Part shown: positions 53,576 to 64,000 of the stretch, piece by piece | How positions within the stretch are numbered: position 1 is the first letter of the stretch | How the letters are laid out: every line of letters starts with the position of its first letter | The notes under the pieces: generated by a model | Database searches by the model: none | What the model saw: the letters and a program-made list of their open reading frames with translations, nothing else | What the model was told of the DNA's origin: nothing | Assembly: GCF_900101125.1 (NCBI RefSeq) | Contig: NZ_FNFL01000001.1 | Coordinates: 496,001 to 560,000, forward strand | Reading direction: 5' to 3' | DNA from: Sediminibacillus albus | GTDB taxonomy: Bacteria; Bacillota; Bacilli; Bacillales; Amphibacillaceae | Length of the DNA stretch: 64,000 nt | Position numbers and translations under genes: made by a program

Positions 53576-53584
53576 TGCTATAAT
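53576..53584 (+). promoter_or_regulatory. Extended -10 promoter for speA
   Basis: TGCTATAAT on the plus strand: consensus -10 with the extended TGn, about 80 nt ahead of the speA start. No clear -35. Confidence 0.55.
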
Positions 53585-53663
53585 TTCTCTTACATTGCTT
53601 CCGCAATCACGTTTGAGTGACGAAAATTAAAACGGATTTAAATGCAAACAAAGAGGTGTAAAC

Positions 53664-55133
53664 ATGTCACAAAAGGAAACCCCCCTATTTACTGGCTTAC
53701 TGAACCATATAAAAAAACAACCAGTCCAATTCCACATCCCGGGCCACAAGAAAGGTAAGGGAATGGACCCCGATTTCCGATCGTTCCTAGGGGATAATGC
53801 ACTGGCTATTGACTTAATAAATATTGAACCATTAGATGACTTGCATCATCCGCAAGGAATCATTAAAAAAGCACAGGATTTGGCTGCCCGTGCTTTTTCT
53901 GCAGACTACACGTTCTTTTCTGTCCAAGGAACTAGTGGTGCTATTATGACTATGGTGTTAAGTGTCTGTGGACCGGGGGATAAAATTATCGTACCGAGGA
54001 ACATTCACAAGTCAGTGACGACTGCCCTGATCTTTTCTGGGGCAACACCTGTGTTTATTCACCCGGAAGTTGATAAGGAACTGGGAATTTCACACGGAAT
54101 CACACCACAATCTGTTAGCAAAGCTTTGCAGGCTAATCCTGATGCAAAGGGAGTTTTGGTAATAAATCCGACTTATTTTGGCATTGCGGCTGATTTGAAA
54201 AAAATCGTGGAAATTTCCCATCAATACCAAGTACCAGTGTTAGTAGATGAGGCGCACGGAGTCCATATTCATTTCCATGATGAACTGCCTGTATCGGCGA
54301 TGGAAGCAGGCGCTGATCTGGCTGCAACGAGTGTACACAAATTGGGAGGATCGCTTACCCAAAGCTCAGTGCTTAACCTTAGGGAAGGCTTAGTTTCCCA
54401 TGAAAGAGTACAGAGTACGTTGTCGATGCTAACGACAACTTCAACATCCTACTTATTGTTGGCATCCATAGATTCTGCGAGAAAACACTTAGCGGTCAAC
54501 GGACAAAAACTAATCGATAAAACGATACATTTAGCAAATGAAACAAGAGCTGCAATCAACAGAATTCCCAATTTATATTGTGTCGGAAATGAGATCATCG
54601 GTAGTGAGGCTACTTTTGACTATGATCCGACTAAGTTAATTATTTCTGTGAAAAACCTGGGGCTGACGGGATATGACGTAGAGGTATGGTTAAGGGATCA
54701 TTACCAAATAGAAGTGGAGCTATCAGATATGTATAATATTTTATGCATTATCACCCCTGGAGACGAGAGAACAGAAACCAATCTTCTTGTCGAAGCATTA
54801 GACAAGTTAGCGTGGGATCGATATGCTTATGCCATTCAAAAAAGTGTGCCGGTCAAAATCCCGGAAATCCCGCTATTATCCATGTCGCCCCGCGATGCGT
54901 TTTATGCCGAAACAGAGATCATTCCGTTACAGGAAGGGGCAGGCAGGATAAGTGCTGAATCGATCATGGTTTATCCTCCCGGAATCCCTATCTTTATTCC
55001 TGGTGAGATAATAACCGAGGATAATATCCATTATATTCAGCAGAATCTTGATACGGGGTTACCGGTCCAAGGCCTTGAGGATGAAACCTTAAAAAATATT
55101 AGAGTGATTAAAGAACATAAACCATTTAGATAA
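53664..55133 (+). CDS. speA: Arginine decarboxylase SpeA (Orn/Lys/Arg decarboxylase family)
   Basis: PLP-dependent fold-type-I decarboxylase; in B. subtilis SpeA converts arginine to agmatine for polyamine synthesis. The 489-residue product has FHIPGHKKGKGMDPDF, the PLP-stacking region SVQGTSGAIMTMV, the DEAHG motif (195-199) and the Schiff-base lysine in SVHKLGG (Lys226). A C-terminal domain follows (about 390-489). Specificity for arginine rather than lysine or ornithine is inferred from synteny next to yktA. ATG start after AGAGGTG. Confidence 0.9.
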   Translation: MSQKETPLFTGLLNHIKKQPVQFHIPGHKKGKGMDPDFRSFLGDNALAIDLINIEPLDDLHHPQGIIKKAQDLAARAFSADYTFFSVQGTSGAIMTMVLSVCGPGDKIIVPRNIHKSVTTALIFSGATPVFIHPEVDKELGISHGITPQSVSKALQANPDAKGVLVINPTYFGIAADLKKIVEISHQYQVPVLVDEAHGVHIHFHDELPVSAMEAGADLAATSVHKLGGSLTQSSVLNLREGLVSHERVQSTLSMLTTTSTSYLLLASIDSARKHLAVNGQKLIDKTIHLANETRAAINRIPNLYCVGNEIIGSEATFDYDPTKLIISVKNLGLTGYDVEVWLRDHYQIEVELSDMYNILCIITPGDERTETNLLVEALDKLAWDRYAYAIQKSVPVKIPEIPLLSMSPRDAFYAETEIIPLQEGAGRISAESIMVYPPGIPIFIPGEIITEDNIHYIQQNLDTGLPVQGLEDETLKNIRVIKEHKPFR

Positions 55134-55158
55134 ACCTGGCAAGTAATCACTTTTTAAA

Positions 55159-55200
55159 ACAAGAAAGCTCCTGGCATAACTATGCCAGGAGCTTTCTTGT
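55159..55200. terminator. Bidirectional terminator between speA and the deacetylase gene
   Basis: Perfect 18-bp arms (55161-55178 and 55181-55198, core AGCTCCTGGCATA), extendable to 20 bp, with two unpaired central bases. Confidence 0.9.
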
Positions 55201-56066
55201 TATTCTTCTACTTGAATTAATGCAGGATCTGCAATTTGATAACCTTTACTCCGTATCCCTTCGACAATATCATCAAGGGCGGCAGCCGTCCATTCCCGAT
55301 CGTGCATCAGTAAATTGGCCCCACTGACGAGCAGATTGGTATTAACCATAATGTCGGCAAGAGCATCTTCGTTCCTGTACTGCTCGTTCCAATCATATCC
55401 ATACGACCAATTCATCAACAACATCCCTTGTTCAGCTGCAATTTTCCTGGAATAATCGGTATTTTGTCCATGGGGAGCGCGAAAGAATTTCGGCCTTTCC
55501 CCAGTGATATCTTCTATCAAATCATTAAGGCTTACTATTTCTTCTTTTTGCACTTCTTCCGAAGCTTCGACAAGAGCCTGATGGTTAAACGTGTGATTAC
55601 CTATCTCAAATCCCATATCATGGATTTGCTTCAACACCTGCTGTTGTTCTTCGGTGGCAAGAAAATGTCCATTTACAAAGAAAATCGCTTTCGCATCTAA
55701 TTCTTTTAATGTTTTGGCCATCTCCAATGCATGCTCATCCGGAGCATCATCAATTGTTAATAAAACGATATCTTTATCCGCATTCTCGTCTAAAGGCTTA
55801 ATCGACCAATTACCGGTCAACTCATATTTAGGTTCGCTTTCCGTTTCAGCGGGCAAAACTTCCTCTTTCTCTTCAGCTTGTCCTTCCGCTGCGGCTTCTT
55901 CTGTTTGTCTTTCATTATTATTTTCTTTCGAATGCTTACCTTCTTCTTTTACTCCTTGATTGTTATCTACAGCTTCCGTATCTGCCGAATCAGCAGAAGT
56001 TAATAAGTTACAGCCAGCTAACACAATAATCGCTGCTGCTACGACCAGCAATATGTACTTTTTCAT
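55200..56066 (-). CDS. Polysaccharide deacetylase family lipoprotein
   Basis: A 288-residue exported lipoprotein (lipobox LAGC, Cys19) with an acidic low-complexity spacer (about 25-80) and a NodB-type carbohydrate esterase 4 domain (about 97-280). Metal ligands and catalytic motifs are present: TIDDAPD with Asp106/Asp107, HTFNH (158-162), RAPHG (196-200), DW (in YGYDWN) and LMHD. The first motif is unusual, reading TIDDAP where most have TFDDGP. The likely substrate is cell-wall peptidoglycan or chitooligosaccharide. This gene and the next are inserted between speA and pdh relative to B. subtilis. Confidence 0.88.
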   Translation of the reverse strand: MKKYILLVVAAAIIVLAGCNLLTSADSADTEAVDNNQGVKEEGKHSKENNNERQTEEAAAEGQAEEKEEVLPAETESEPKYELTGNWSIKPLDENADKDIVLLTIDDAPDEHALEMAKTLKELDAKAIFFVNGHFLATEEQQQVLKQIHDMGFEIGNHTFNHQALVEASEEVQKEEIVSLNDLIEDITGERPKFFRAPHGQNTDYSRKIAAEQGMLLMNWSYGYDWNEQYRNEDALADIMVNTNLLVSGANLLMHDREWTAAALDDIVEGIRSKGYQIADPALIQVEE

Positions 56067-56468
56067 TTAATAAAAACCCCCTGATGTTTATCCTCATCTG
56101 TATCCTCTATTATAAAGGATAATCATATTATTTTGGGCCATTTTTTTTAATTTTGTAGAAAAATATGTAAAACGATAAAGAGATAAAGGAACATTGCTGG
56201 TTTACCGTCGATTTAGTAGGGGTACTCTTATCTTGTATGAGTCAAAAAATGTCGAAAAATGCGCTCCCTAATAGTCCATCTTCCTCCTCTAAGAATCAGC
56301 ATCAATATTATGGTTATATTAAAAGCACCGTGTATATTCACCCGCTTGAAAAGGTGTGCCTACAGCAAAATATTTTTGTTTTATCAATGTTTATGTTTTA
56401 ATACATAATTGTGGTTTTTTAATTAACAGGTTTTGTACGGGAGAAATTATTACAGAAAGGAAGATAAT
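56067..56468. other. Divergent intergenic region deacetylase / BCCT gene
   Basis: About 400 bp, AT-rich. It contains a SigB-type promoter on the plus strand (56200-56225), and the deacetylase ribosome site (AGGGGG) on the minus strand near 56076. A 54-codon open frame (56237-56401) lacks a ribosome site and I do not accept it as a gene. Confidence 0.5.
56200..56225 (+). promoter_or_regulatory. Candidate SigB promoter for the BCCT transporter
   Basis: GTTTAC (56200-56205), a 14-nt spacer and GGGTAC (56220-56225) match the SigB consensus GTTTAA-n13-15-GGGTAT at ten of twelve positions. The leader would be about 235 nt. Confidence 0.5.
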
Positions 56469-58001
56469 ATGAATAAAATTACTAGAGTGTTTTATATTTC
56501 ACTTATTGTTGCAATCATCTTTATCGCCTGGGGAATCATCTCTGAGGATGTTCTCCCAAATGGCAATTTGGATAATGTGACAAGTATCATTCAGGGCTTT
56601 ATTGTAGAGAAATTCGGATGGTTTTATTTACTGTCTGCTACAGGCTTTCTCGTTTTTGCTATTTTTCTCATCTTTTCCAAGTATGGAAACATCCGACTTG
56701 GAAAACCGGAGGATCGCCCGGATTATAATTATCTAACCTGGTTTGCGATGCTTTTTAGCGCAGGCATGGGGATAGGATTGGTTTTCTGGGGTGCTGCAGA
56801 GCCGCTCTCCCACTTCCATACTCCACCAGATGGGGATATTCAGGAAGGCTCACCTGAAGCCGCCAGAACAGCCATGCGGTACAGCTTTTTTCATTGGGGA
56901 CTCCATCCTTGGGGTATCTATGCAGTGATCGCACTAGCGCTAGCTTATTTTAAATTCAGGAAAGAAGCTCCCGGACTAGTAAGCTCTATCCTTTATCCTT
57001 TATTTGGTGAAAAAATCAAAGGCGGCTGGGGCACATTAGTTGACTTTATTGTCGTATTTGCCACCATTTTCGGCGTAGCTACTTCTCTCGGTCTTGGAGC
57101 AATACAAATCAGCGGTGGACTGGCCTTTATATTTCCAGGAATAGATAGGACGATTACAGTTCAACTGATCATTATAGCCGTGGTAACAGTTCTATATTTA
57201 CTTTCCGCGATGACCGGGATAAATAAAGGGATTAAATACTTAAGTAATACAAATATTGTATTGGCACTGCTGTTAATGCTATTTTTATTGTTCGCAGGGC
57301 CAACTAATTTCATTATGGACCTGTTTACAACGTCCCTCGGCAACTATGCAGCAAATATTGTCAACATGAGTTTCCGATTAACGCCGTTTGACCAGAGCAA
57401 CACTTGGATCCAAGGCTGGACAATCTTTTACTGGGCATGGTGGATTGCCTGGGCTCCATTCGTCGGTACATTTATTGCCCGTGTATCGAAGGGAAGAACC
57501 ATCAGGGAATTTGTTTTGGGTGTTCTTTTAGTTCCCACTATTTTCGGTGCCCTTTGGTTTTCTGTTTTCGGGGGCTCCGCTATTAACCTGGAATACTATG
57601 GCGGCCAGGACATTATCCACTACGTCAATGATATGGGTACGGAAGTTGCACTGTTTGCGGTGCTTGAATCTTACCCTATGGGGATCATTATGTCGATAGT
57701 AGCCGTACTATTGATCAGTACTTTCTTTATTACATCTGCTGATTCTGCCACTTTCGTTCTGGGAATGCAGACAACCGGCGGCGGGCTTAACCCGCATAAT
57801 AGAGTAAAGTTCGTATGGGGAATCATTCAATCAGCTGCAGCTGCCATATTGCTTTGGCAAGGCGGTCTGGAAACATTACAAACAGCATCAATCATTGCTG
57901 CCTTCCCTTTTGCGATTATTATGATTTTAATCGTATTTTCACTAATTAAGTCCTTTAAGGAAGAGGGGAAGACGGTAGACTTAAGACGGCCGAAAAAATA
58001 G
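56469..58001 (+). CDS. BCCT family glycine betaine transporter (OpuD-like)
   Basis: Sodium-coupled osmolyte importer. The 510-residue product has twelve helices and the BCCT core: MLFSAGMGIGLVFWGAAEPLSHF, FFHWGLHPWGIYAVIALALAYF, WTIFYWAWWIAWAPFVGTFIARVSKGRTIREF (the tryptophan-rich substrate site) and STFFITSADSATFVLGM. I start at ATG 56469 after AGAAAGGAAG; the TTG-initiated frame from 56433 is less likely. It is close to B. subtilis OpuD in length. Glycine betaine as substrate is an inference; a possible SigB promoter fits an osmotic-stress role. Confidence 0.9.
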   Translation: MNKITRVFYISLIVAIIFIAWGIISEDVLPNGNLDNVTSIIQGFIVEKFGWFYLLSATGFLVFAIFLIFSKYGNIRLGKPEDRPDYNYLTWFAMLFSAGMGIGLVFWGAAEPLSHFHTPPDGDIQEGSPEAARTAMRYSFFHWGLHPWGIYAVIALALAYFKFRKEAPGLVSSILYPLFGEKIKGGWGTLVDFIVVFATIFGVATSLGLGAIQISGGLAFIFPGIDRTITVQLIIIAVVTVLYLLSAMTGINKGIKYLSNTNIVLALLLMLFLLFAGPTNFIMDLFTTSLGNYAANIVNMSFRLTPFDQSNTWIQGWTIFYWAWWIAWAPFVGTFIARVSKGRTIREFVLGVLLVPTIFGALWFSVFGGSAINLEYYGGQDIIHYVNDMGTEVALFAVLESYPMGIIMSIVAVLLISTFFITSADSATFVLGMQTTGGGLNPHNRVKFVWGIIQSAAAAILLWQGGLETLQTASIIAAFPFAIIMILIVFSLIKSFKEEGKTVDLRRPKK

Positions 58002-58015
58002 ATCTATAACGCAGG

Positions 58016-58053
58016 AAAAGCAGACCGCCTTTTATATGGGGGTCTGCTTTTTT
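58016..58053 (+). terminator. Intrinsic terminator of the BCCT gene
   Basis: AAAAGCAGACC (58016-58026) and GGTCTGCTTTTTT (58041-58053), a clean stem with a T-run, just after the stop codon. Confidence 0.9.
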
Positions 58054-58139
58054 AAATGTATATTACAGATCCTCTGTTCCTATTTCATTTCGTTAACAAT
58101 TAAGTAATACGAACCAAAGCTGTCAATTTTTTTGTTAAG

Positions 58140-58574
58140 ATGAAGGCACACATCACGCAAAGGAAGGTGCAGCATATCAACAAGAAAAGATGGCTTACCT
58201 TTATATTTGTCAGTTTGGTTCTTCTCACAACAAGCTGTAATGCAAAGCAGACAATTGAGGTATTGACTTTTGAACCTAGCAACTTTCAAGTGTTCTTTTA
58301 TACCAACAAATCCAATCCTAAATTAGAAAATGAATATCTAAAAGCGATTCTTGATCTTAAAAATAATTACCCCTCACAGCTCGACAATATTGAATTGACA
58401 GAAACAACTATTGAATCATTAAAAAGACGGTCAATTGCTGAATATCCTGCATTAGTAATAGTTAAAGATGGACAAACTATCTCTAAGCTCAGTGGACAAG
58501 CCTCTAAAACGGACGTTCTCAAAAAATTGAAAAAGACAGTTAATGGAGAAAAAAACTCTTTATCAGCTAATTGA
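58140..58574 (+). CDS. Small lipoprotein (at the slp position)
   Basis: A protein of up to 144 residues: a basic N-terminus, a hydrophobic helix ending in the lipobox-like LTTSC (Cys33), then a domain of about 110 residues (EVLTFEPSNFQVFFYTNKSNP ... YPALVIVKDGQTISKLSG) that resembles a thioredoxin-like fold without a CxxC. No good ribosome site precedes ATG 58140; GTG 58167 also lies too close to AGGAAG, so the start is open. In B. subtilis the lipoprotein gene slp sits between pdhD and speA, so this may be its counterpart. The last codons form one arm of a terminator. Confidence 0.6.
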   Translation: MKAHITQRKVQHINKKRWLTFIFVSLVLLTTSCNAKQTIEVLTFEPSNFQVFFYTNKSNPKLENEYLKAILDLKNNYPSQLDNIELTETTIESLKRRSIAEYPALVIVKDGQTISKLSGQASKTDVLKKLKKTVNGEKNSLSAN

Positions 58575-58592
58575 CCTGATAAAGAGTTTTTT
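58550..58592 (+). terminator. Terminator overlapping the end of the small lipoprotein gene
   Basis: AAAAAACTCTTTATCAG (58550-58566) is fully complementary to CTGATAAAGAGTTTTTT (58576-58592). The left arm encodes the last residues of the protein and the stop codon is in the loop. Confidence 0.9.
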
Positions 58593-58645
58593 ATTAACTA
58601 AGTCAACCCGAGTAGAAATCTGCCTTGCCCTTCCAACTAAATAAA

Positions 58646-58678
58646 GGAAAGCTCCAGAAATTGATCCCGGAGCTTTCC
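58646..58678 (-). terminator. Terminator of the pdh operon
   Basis: GGAAAGCTCC (58646-58655) and GGAGCTTTCC (58669-58678), with a T-rich minus-strand tail (TTTATTTAG), directly after the pdhD stop. Confidence 0.75.
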
Positions 58679-58684
58679 TACTGT

Positions 58685-60094
58685 TTATTTTGCAATATGA
58701 ATTGGAGTGCCAAGTACTACTTCGGCAGCTTCCATCGTAATTTCACCAAGCGTTGGATGTGCATGGATAGTAAGTGCTAAATCTTCAGCAGTCATTCCGC
58801 TTTCAATAGCCAAACCTAACTCGGCAATCATGTCACTAGCATTTGGACCAGCGATTTGGGCACCAATTACCAATCCGTCGTCTTTTCTAGTAACTAATTT
58901 CACAAAACCGTCGCTATCGTTAAGAGATAAAGCCCGGCCGTTTGCAGCAAACGGGAACTTAGAAGCTTTGACGTCGTAACCAGCTTCCTTGGCGCTTTGC
59001 TCATCATAGCCTACAGTAGCAAGTTCTGGCTCTGAGAAGACAACAGCAGGGATGCCATTGTAATCAATTTCCGACTTCTCGCCAGCAATCACTTCTGCAG
59101 CTACTTTACCTTCATATGAAGCCTTGTGGGCTAATGGAGGGCCTTCGACGATATCCCCGATTGCAAAGATGCTGTCTACATTTGTCCGGCATTGATTATC
59201 TATCTTAATCAACCCTTTATCGTCCAGCTCGATGCCGACTTGCTCAAGGCCAATTTCCGCTGTGTTTGGACGGCGGCCAACAGTAACAAGCACATAATCC
59301 GCTTCAATGGTTTCTTCTTTATCTTTCACTTCATATGTCACTTTTACGCCTTCACCGGTTTCATCTACACCTTTAGCCATTGCATTTGTAACTACATCTA
59401 CACCTTTAGCTTTCAATCGGCGCTTAACTAAAGAGGTCATTTGCTTTTCGAAACCGCCTAGAATATCCTTGGTACCTTCTAAAATAGTAACTTTAGTTCC
59501 GAAGTTAGCATAGGCAGTACCCAACTCTGTACCAACATAGCCTCCGCCGATGACAACCATTTTCTCAGGAATTTCTTTCAAATTAAGCGCTCCCGTAGAA
59601 TCAAGGACACGATCAGAAAATTTGAAAGCAGGAAGTTCAATTGGGCTGGATCCTGTTGCAATAATACAATTGTTGAAAGTATAGGTTTGGGAATTTTTTT
59701 CATCCATTACCCTAACTGTATTTTTGTCAACGAAGTAAACTTCGCCTTTGACGATGTCTACTTTATTGGCTTTTAATAGTCCTTCAACACCTGTTGTAAG
59801 CTTGTTGACGACACTGCCTTTCCACTCTTGTACCTTAGAGAAGTCTACAGTGACATTTTCAGCTTTAATTCCCATATCTTCTGCTCCATGGGCATGCTCC
59901 ATACGGTGCCCTGCCTGAATTAAAGCTTTTGAAGGGATACAGCCGACATTCAAGCAAACTCCGCCTAAATTGCCTTTATCGACAATTGTGACATTCTGGC
60001 CTGTTTGGGCGGCACGGATGGCGGCCACATAGCCGCCAGGTCCAGCACCAACAACAAGAGTATCTAACTCAATTGGAAAATCTCCTACTACCAT
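58685..60094 (-). CDS. pdhD: Dihydrolipoyl dehydrogenase E3 (PdhD)
   Basis: E3 reoxidises dihydrolipoamide of the pyruvate (and 2-oxoglutarate) dehydrogenase complex and makes NADH. The 469-residue product has the FAD-binding [11 protein letters not shown] (17-27), the redox disulfide in GGVCLNVGC (Cys47, Cys52), the NAD-binding [10 protein letters not shown] and a C-terminal AIHAHPTL-type motif ([10 protein letters not shown]) with the catalytic His-Glu. It is the last gene of the pdhABCD operon, 3 bp after pdhC. Confidence 0.97.
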   Translation of the reverse strand: MVVGDFPIELDTLVVGAGPGGYVAAIRAAQTGQNVTIVDKGNLGGVCLNVGCIPSKALIQAGHRMEHAHGAEDMGIKAENVTVDFSKVQEWKGSVVNKLTTGVEGLLKANKVDIVKGEVYFVDKNTVRVMDEKNSQTYTFNNCIIATGSSPIELPAFKFSDRVLDSTGALNLKEIPEKMVVIGGGYVGTELGTAYANFGTKVTILEGTKDILGGFEKQMTSLVKRRLKAKGVDVVTNAMAKGVDETGEGVKVTYEVKDKEETIEADYVLVTVGRRPNTAEIGLEQVGIELDDKGLIKIDNQCRTNVDSIFAIGDIVEGPPLAHKASYEGKVAAEVIAGEKSEIDYNGIPAVVFSEPELATVGYDEQSAKEAGYDVKASKFPFAANGRALSLNDSDGFVKLVTRKDDGLVIGAQIAGPNASDMIAELGLAIESGMTAEDLALTIHAHPTLGEITMEAAEVVLGTPIHIAK

Positions 60095-60097
60095 AAT

Positions 60098-61399
60098 TTA
60101 CGCCTCCATCATAATTAATTGTGGATCGTTCAACAACCGCTTAATCTGGTTCAATGCCAACTGGGCCGTAGCACCATCGACAATACGGTGATCAAAGCTT
60201 AAGGATAGAGCCAGCACTGGAGCTACCACGATTTCGCCGTCACGTACAATCGGTTTTTCAGCGATACGTCCAATGCCAAGAATAGCTGCTTCTGGGTAGT
60301 TGAGCACAGGTGTAAACCATTGTCCACCGGCAGAGCCGATATTGGAAATGGTGCTTGAAGCGCCTTTCATTTCATTCGGACCTAGTTTACCATCTCTTGC
60401 TTTTACAGCTAATTCGTTTATTTCTTGAGAAATTGCGAATATAGATTTTGCATCAGCATTTTTAACAACTGGTACTAGCAAGCCTTTTTCGGTATCTGCA
60501 GCAATCCCTACGTTGTAATAATGTTTTTGCACAATCTCATCTGTATTCTCATCGATTGATGCGTTAAGGATTGGATAATTTCTAAGTGCAGAAACGAGAG
60601 CTTTGACTACATATGGCAAGTAAGTCAACTTGATTTCCTGTTCAGCAGCAACAGCTTTAAACTTCTTCCTGTGTGCTACTAGTTCGGTCACATCAACCTC
60701 ATCATGAAGCGTCACGTGAGGAGCTTTTGTCTTAGAATTAACCATCGCCTTGGCAATTGATTTGCGGATCCCGCTCATTTTTTCGCGAGTTTCCGGGAAT
60801 TCACCTTCTGGAACTGTTTGAGTACCAGTAGCTTGCTCAGCAGCTGGTTCTTCTGTTTGGTCTTGGCTGGTATCAGGCGCTTGTTGTTGTCCGCCATCAA
60901 GATAACTGTCGATATCCTCTTTGACTACACGTCCGTTTTTCCCAGAGCCTTGGACTTTACGGATGTTGACGTTATTATCTCTTGCATATTTACGGACAGA
61001 AGGCATAGCAATGACACGCTCATTTGATCCTTCGTCATTTTCTTCCTTATCATTTTCAGGTTCAGCATCACTTTCTGCAGGTTTCTTTTCTGCCTCTGCA
61101 GTGTCAGCCTCTTCTTTTTGTGCCGGAGCTTCTTCTTCACCGTTATCATCCGATTCATAACCCTCAGCATCAAATGTAATGATTACGTCGCCAACGACAG
61201 CGACTGTTCCTTCATCGACTTTCACATCTTTGACAGTGCCTTCTACAGGAGAAGGGATTTCTACGACTGCTTTGTCGTTTTGCACTTCACAAAGTACATC
61301 ATCTTCTGTTACTTTGTCGCCTTCTTTTACGAACCACTTTACGATTTCACCTTCATGGATACCTTCACCGATATCCGGAAGTTTAAATTCAAAAGCCAT
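60098..61399 (-). CDS. pdhC: Dihydrolipoyllysine acetyltransferase E2 (PdhC)
   Basis: Core of the pyruvate dehydrogenase complex. The 433-residue product has one lipoyl domain (about 1-78, lipoylated Lys43 in NDKAVVEI), an acidic linker, a peripheral subunit-binding domain (about 128-165, [14 protein letters not shown]), a proline/glutamine-rich linker, and a catalytic domain (about 205-433) with the FDHRIVDG motif. One lipoyl domain is usual for Bacillus PdhC. It lies 17 bp after pdhB. Confidence 0.97.
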   Translation of the reverse strand: MAFEFKLPDIGEGIHEGEIVKWFVKEGDKVTEDDVLCEVQNDKAVVEIPSPVEGTVKDVKVDEGTVAVVGDVIITFDAEGYESDDNGEEEAPAQKEEADTAEAEKKPAESDAEPENDKEENDEGSNERVIAMPSVRKYARDNNVNIRKVQGSGKNGRVVKEDIDSYLDGGQQQAPDTSQDQTEEPAAEQATGTQTVPEGEFPETREKMSGIRKSIAKAMVNSKTKAPHVTLHDEVDVTELVAHRKKFKAVAAEQEIKLTYLPYVVKALVSALRNYPILNASIDENTDEIVQKHYYNVGIAADTEKGLLVPVVKNADAKSIFAISQEINELAVKARDGKLGPNEMKGASSTISNIGSAGGQWFTPVLNYPEAAILGIGRIAEKPIVRDGEIVVAPVLALSLSFDHRIVDGATAQLALNQIKRLLNDPQLIMMEA

Positions 61400-61416
61400 T
61401 TACATTACCTCCCATC

Positions 61417-62394
61417 TTAAAAGTTAACTACTTGGTTTACTCTTTCTATTATGTCGTTATAGTTTGGAAGCCAAACTTCTTCTGCTTGAGAGAATGCATA
61501 TACTGTGTCCGGAGCTGCCACTCTCAATACAGGTGCTTCTAAATGCAGAATCGCACGTTCCTGGATTTCCGCAATGATATGGGAAGCCATTCCAGCTTGG
61601 CGCTGTGCTTCTTGCACTACTACTACACGATTTGTTTTCTTCACTGATTCTAAAATTGTATCAATATCAATAGGCATGATTGTACGTAAATCAATTACTT
61701 CTGCTTGAATGCCGTCTTTCTCCAACTCTTCGGCAGCTTTCAAAGAAGAATGGACCATTGCACCGTAAGCAATAAGTGTAACGTCACTTCCCTCGCGCTT
61801 CACTTCTGCCTTTCCTAAGTCAATGGTGTATTCTTCCTCAGGAACCTCCCCGCGGAAGGAACGATAAAGCTTCATATGTTCAAGGAACACTACTGGATCG
61901 TTGTCGCGGATAGAAGAAATCAATAACCCTTTTGCATCATAAGGAGTAGAAGGAATGACAACTTTCATTCCAGGCTGCTGGGCAATAAGGCCTTCTAAAG
62001 AGTCTGCGTGTAATTCCGGTGTATGAACGCCGCCGCCAAACGGAGAACGGATGGTGACTGGCTGTCCTTTCGTTCCACCGGAACGGTAACGCATCCGTGC
62101 CATTTGACCATTAATTGCGTCCATCGCCTCATAAACGAAGCCAAAGAATTGAATTTCTGGCACAGGACGGTACCCTTGCAAAGCAAGACCGATTGAAAGG
62201 CCGCCAATTCCTGATTCAGCCAACGGTGTATCGAACACGCGCTCTTCGCCGAACTCGTCTTGTAGTCCTTCAGTGGCACGGAACACACCGCCGTTTTTAC
62301 CGACGTCTTCACCGTAGACCAGCACATTTTCGTCATTTTTCAATTCTGTGCGCAATGCATCAGTGATCGCTTGAATCATTGTCATTTGTGCCAT
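61417..62394 (-). CDS. pdhB: Pyruvate dehydrogenase E1 component subunit beta (PdhB)
   Basis: Beta subunit of thiamine-diphosphate-dependent E1. The 325-residue product has the typical start [36 protein letters not shown] (with the ThDP-activating glutamate), and [17 protein letters not shown]. It lies 3 bp after pdhA. The alpha2-beta2 architecture is that of Gram-positive PDH. Confidence 0.97.
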   Translation of the reverse strand: MAQMTMIQAITDALRTELKNDENVLVYGEDVGKNGGVFRATEGLQDEFGEERVFDTPLAESGIGGLSIGLALQGYRPVPEIQFFGFVYEAMDAINGQMARMRYRSGGTKGQPVTIRSPFGGGVHTPELHADSLEGLIAQQPGMKVVIPSTPYDAKGLLISSIRDNDPVVFLEHMKLYRSFRGEVPEEEYTIDLGKAEVKREGSDVTLIAYGAMVHSSLKAAEELEKDGIQAEVIDLRTIMPIDIDTILESVKKTNRVVVVQEAQRQAGMASHIIAEIQERAILHLEAPVLRVAAPDTVYAFSQAEEVWLPNYNDIIERVNQVVNF

Positions 62395-62397
62395 GAT

Positions 62398-63785
<1,388 letters not shown>

Positions 63786-63814
63786 AGTTTAGCTTATTCA
63801 AAAGTGAGGGTCAA
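63786..63814 (-). promoter_or_regulatory. SigA promoter of the pdh operon
   Basis: Minus strand TTGACC (63809-63814), 17-nt spacer, TAAACT (63786-63791). It is the best promoter in the 520-bp region upstream of pdhA. Beyond it, to 64000, I see no gene. Confidence 0.75.
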
Positions 63815-64000
63815 ACACTTTAACTGTTAATATTGTATTTTTTTATACGAGTTTTACCCGAGTTGTATAATTCCCGAATGATTTCGCCATCGAGCTGAAA
63901 TTACTGCTGTTTCATTAACTTGCTGTAACTGTATTAGTAATTCCCAGCTTATTTAGCCAAATGGAATAGCATCTTCTGTTTCTGTTGCCCGGCATTTCAT

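Noticed and set aside
56237-56401. 54-codon open frame between the SigB-type promoter and the BCCT gene
   Set aside because: No ribosome site, serine-rich low-complexity start, and its ATG falls at the expected transcription start.

Overview
The window is an unbroken stretch of core chromosome from a spore-forming member of the Bacillaceae. Gene content and order follow the Bacillus subtilis ftsZ-to-pdhA segment gene by gene, in reverse orientation. The sporulation genes (spoVD, spoVE, ylbJ, ytvI, gerR/rsfA, ylaJ), bacillithiol synthase bshC, the meso-diaminopimelate type of MurE and the caa3-type oxidase fit this. Details that differ from B. subtilis (murF inside the division cluster, no murG-murB, a BCCT glycine-betaine transporter beside pdh) make a Virgibacillus/Oceanobacillus/Lentibacillus-like genus plausible, but I cannot name it. 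I see no rRNA, tRNA, prophage, insertion sequence or CRISPR array.

Layout. 1-18286, nearly all minus strand, is the division and cell wall (dcw) cluster, in transcription order mraZ, rsmH, ftsL, pbpB, spoVD, murE, murF, mraY, murD, spoVE, divIB, ylxW, ylxX, sbp, ftsA, ftsZ (ftsZ runs off the left edge). Internal promoters and hairpins split it into at least four blocks. 18553-35284 is the ylb region: bshC, a DUF3397 protein, ylbQ, ylbP, rsfA/gerR, an enoyl-CoA hydratase-like gene, rpmF, ylbN, tmcAL, ylbL, ylbK, ylbJ, coaD, rsmD, an uncharacterised gene, ylbG, ylbF, ylbE, ylbD, ylbC, ylbB and a yugN-like gene. ytvI, a dispersed repeat and a GNAT gene follow. 37748-45816 holds cytochrome caa3 oxidase and its heme A supply (ctaM-like, ctaG, ctaF, ctaE, ctaD, ctaC, ctaB, and divergent ctaA). 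45877-50147 is the yla region (ftsW, ylaN, ylaL, ylaJ, ylaI, ylaH, ylaF), without pycA, ylaK and ylaM. 50257-55133 is the ykt/speA region. 55200-58574 has a polysaccharide deacetylase lipoprotein, a BCCT transporter and a small lipoprotein. 58685-63480 is the pyruvate dehydrogenase operon, followed by its long leader and promoter.

How the genes work together. The left half makes and constricts the septum: lipid I precursors (MurE, MurF, MraY, MurD), septal synthases (PBP2B, SpoVD, SpoVE), divisome assembly (FtsL, DivIB, FtsA, FtsZ), and MraZ as likely autorepressor. The middle mixes translation, CoA synthesis and sporulation genes. The right half couples pyruvate oxidation (PDH) to aerobic respiration (caa3).

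There is no obviously new system here. The points most worth a second look are: an apparent in-frame internal deletion in ylbK; four GTGG boxes, three exactly 10 bp apart, at the mraZ promoter; loss of murG-murB with gain of murF; a near-perfect 31-bp palindrome just downstream of the divIB promoter; a 140-bp MITE-like repeat with perfect 10-bp inverted ends; an orphan plus-strand terminator at 30645-30673; a SigB-type promoter ahead of the BCCT gene; and competing hairpins between ctaB and ctaC.
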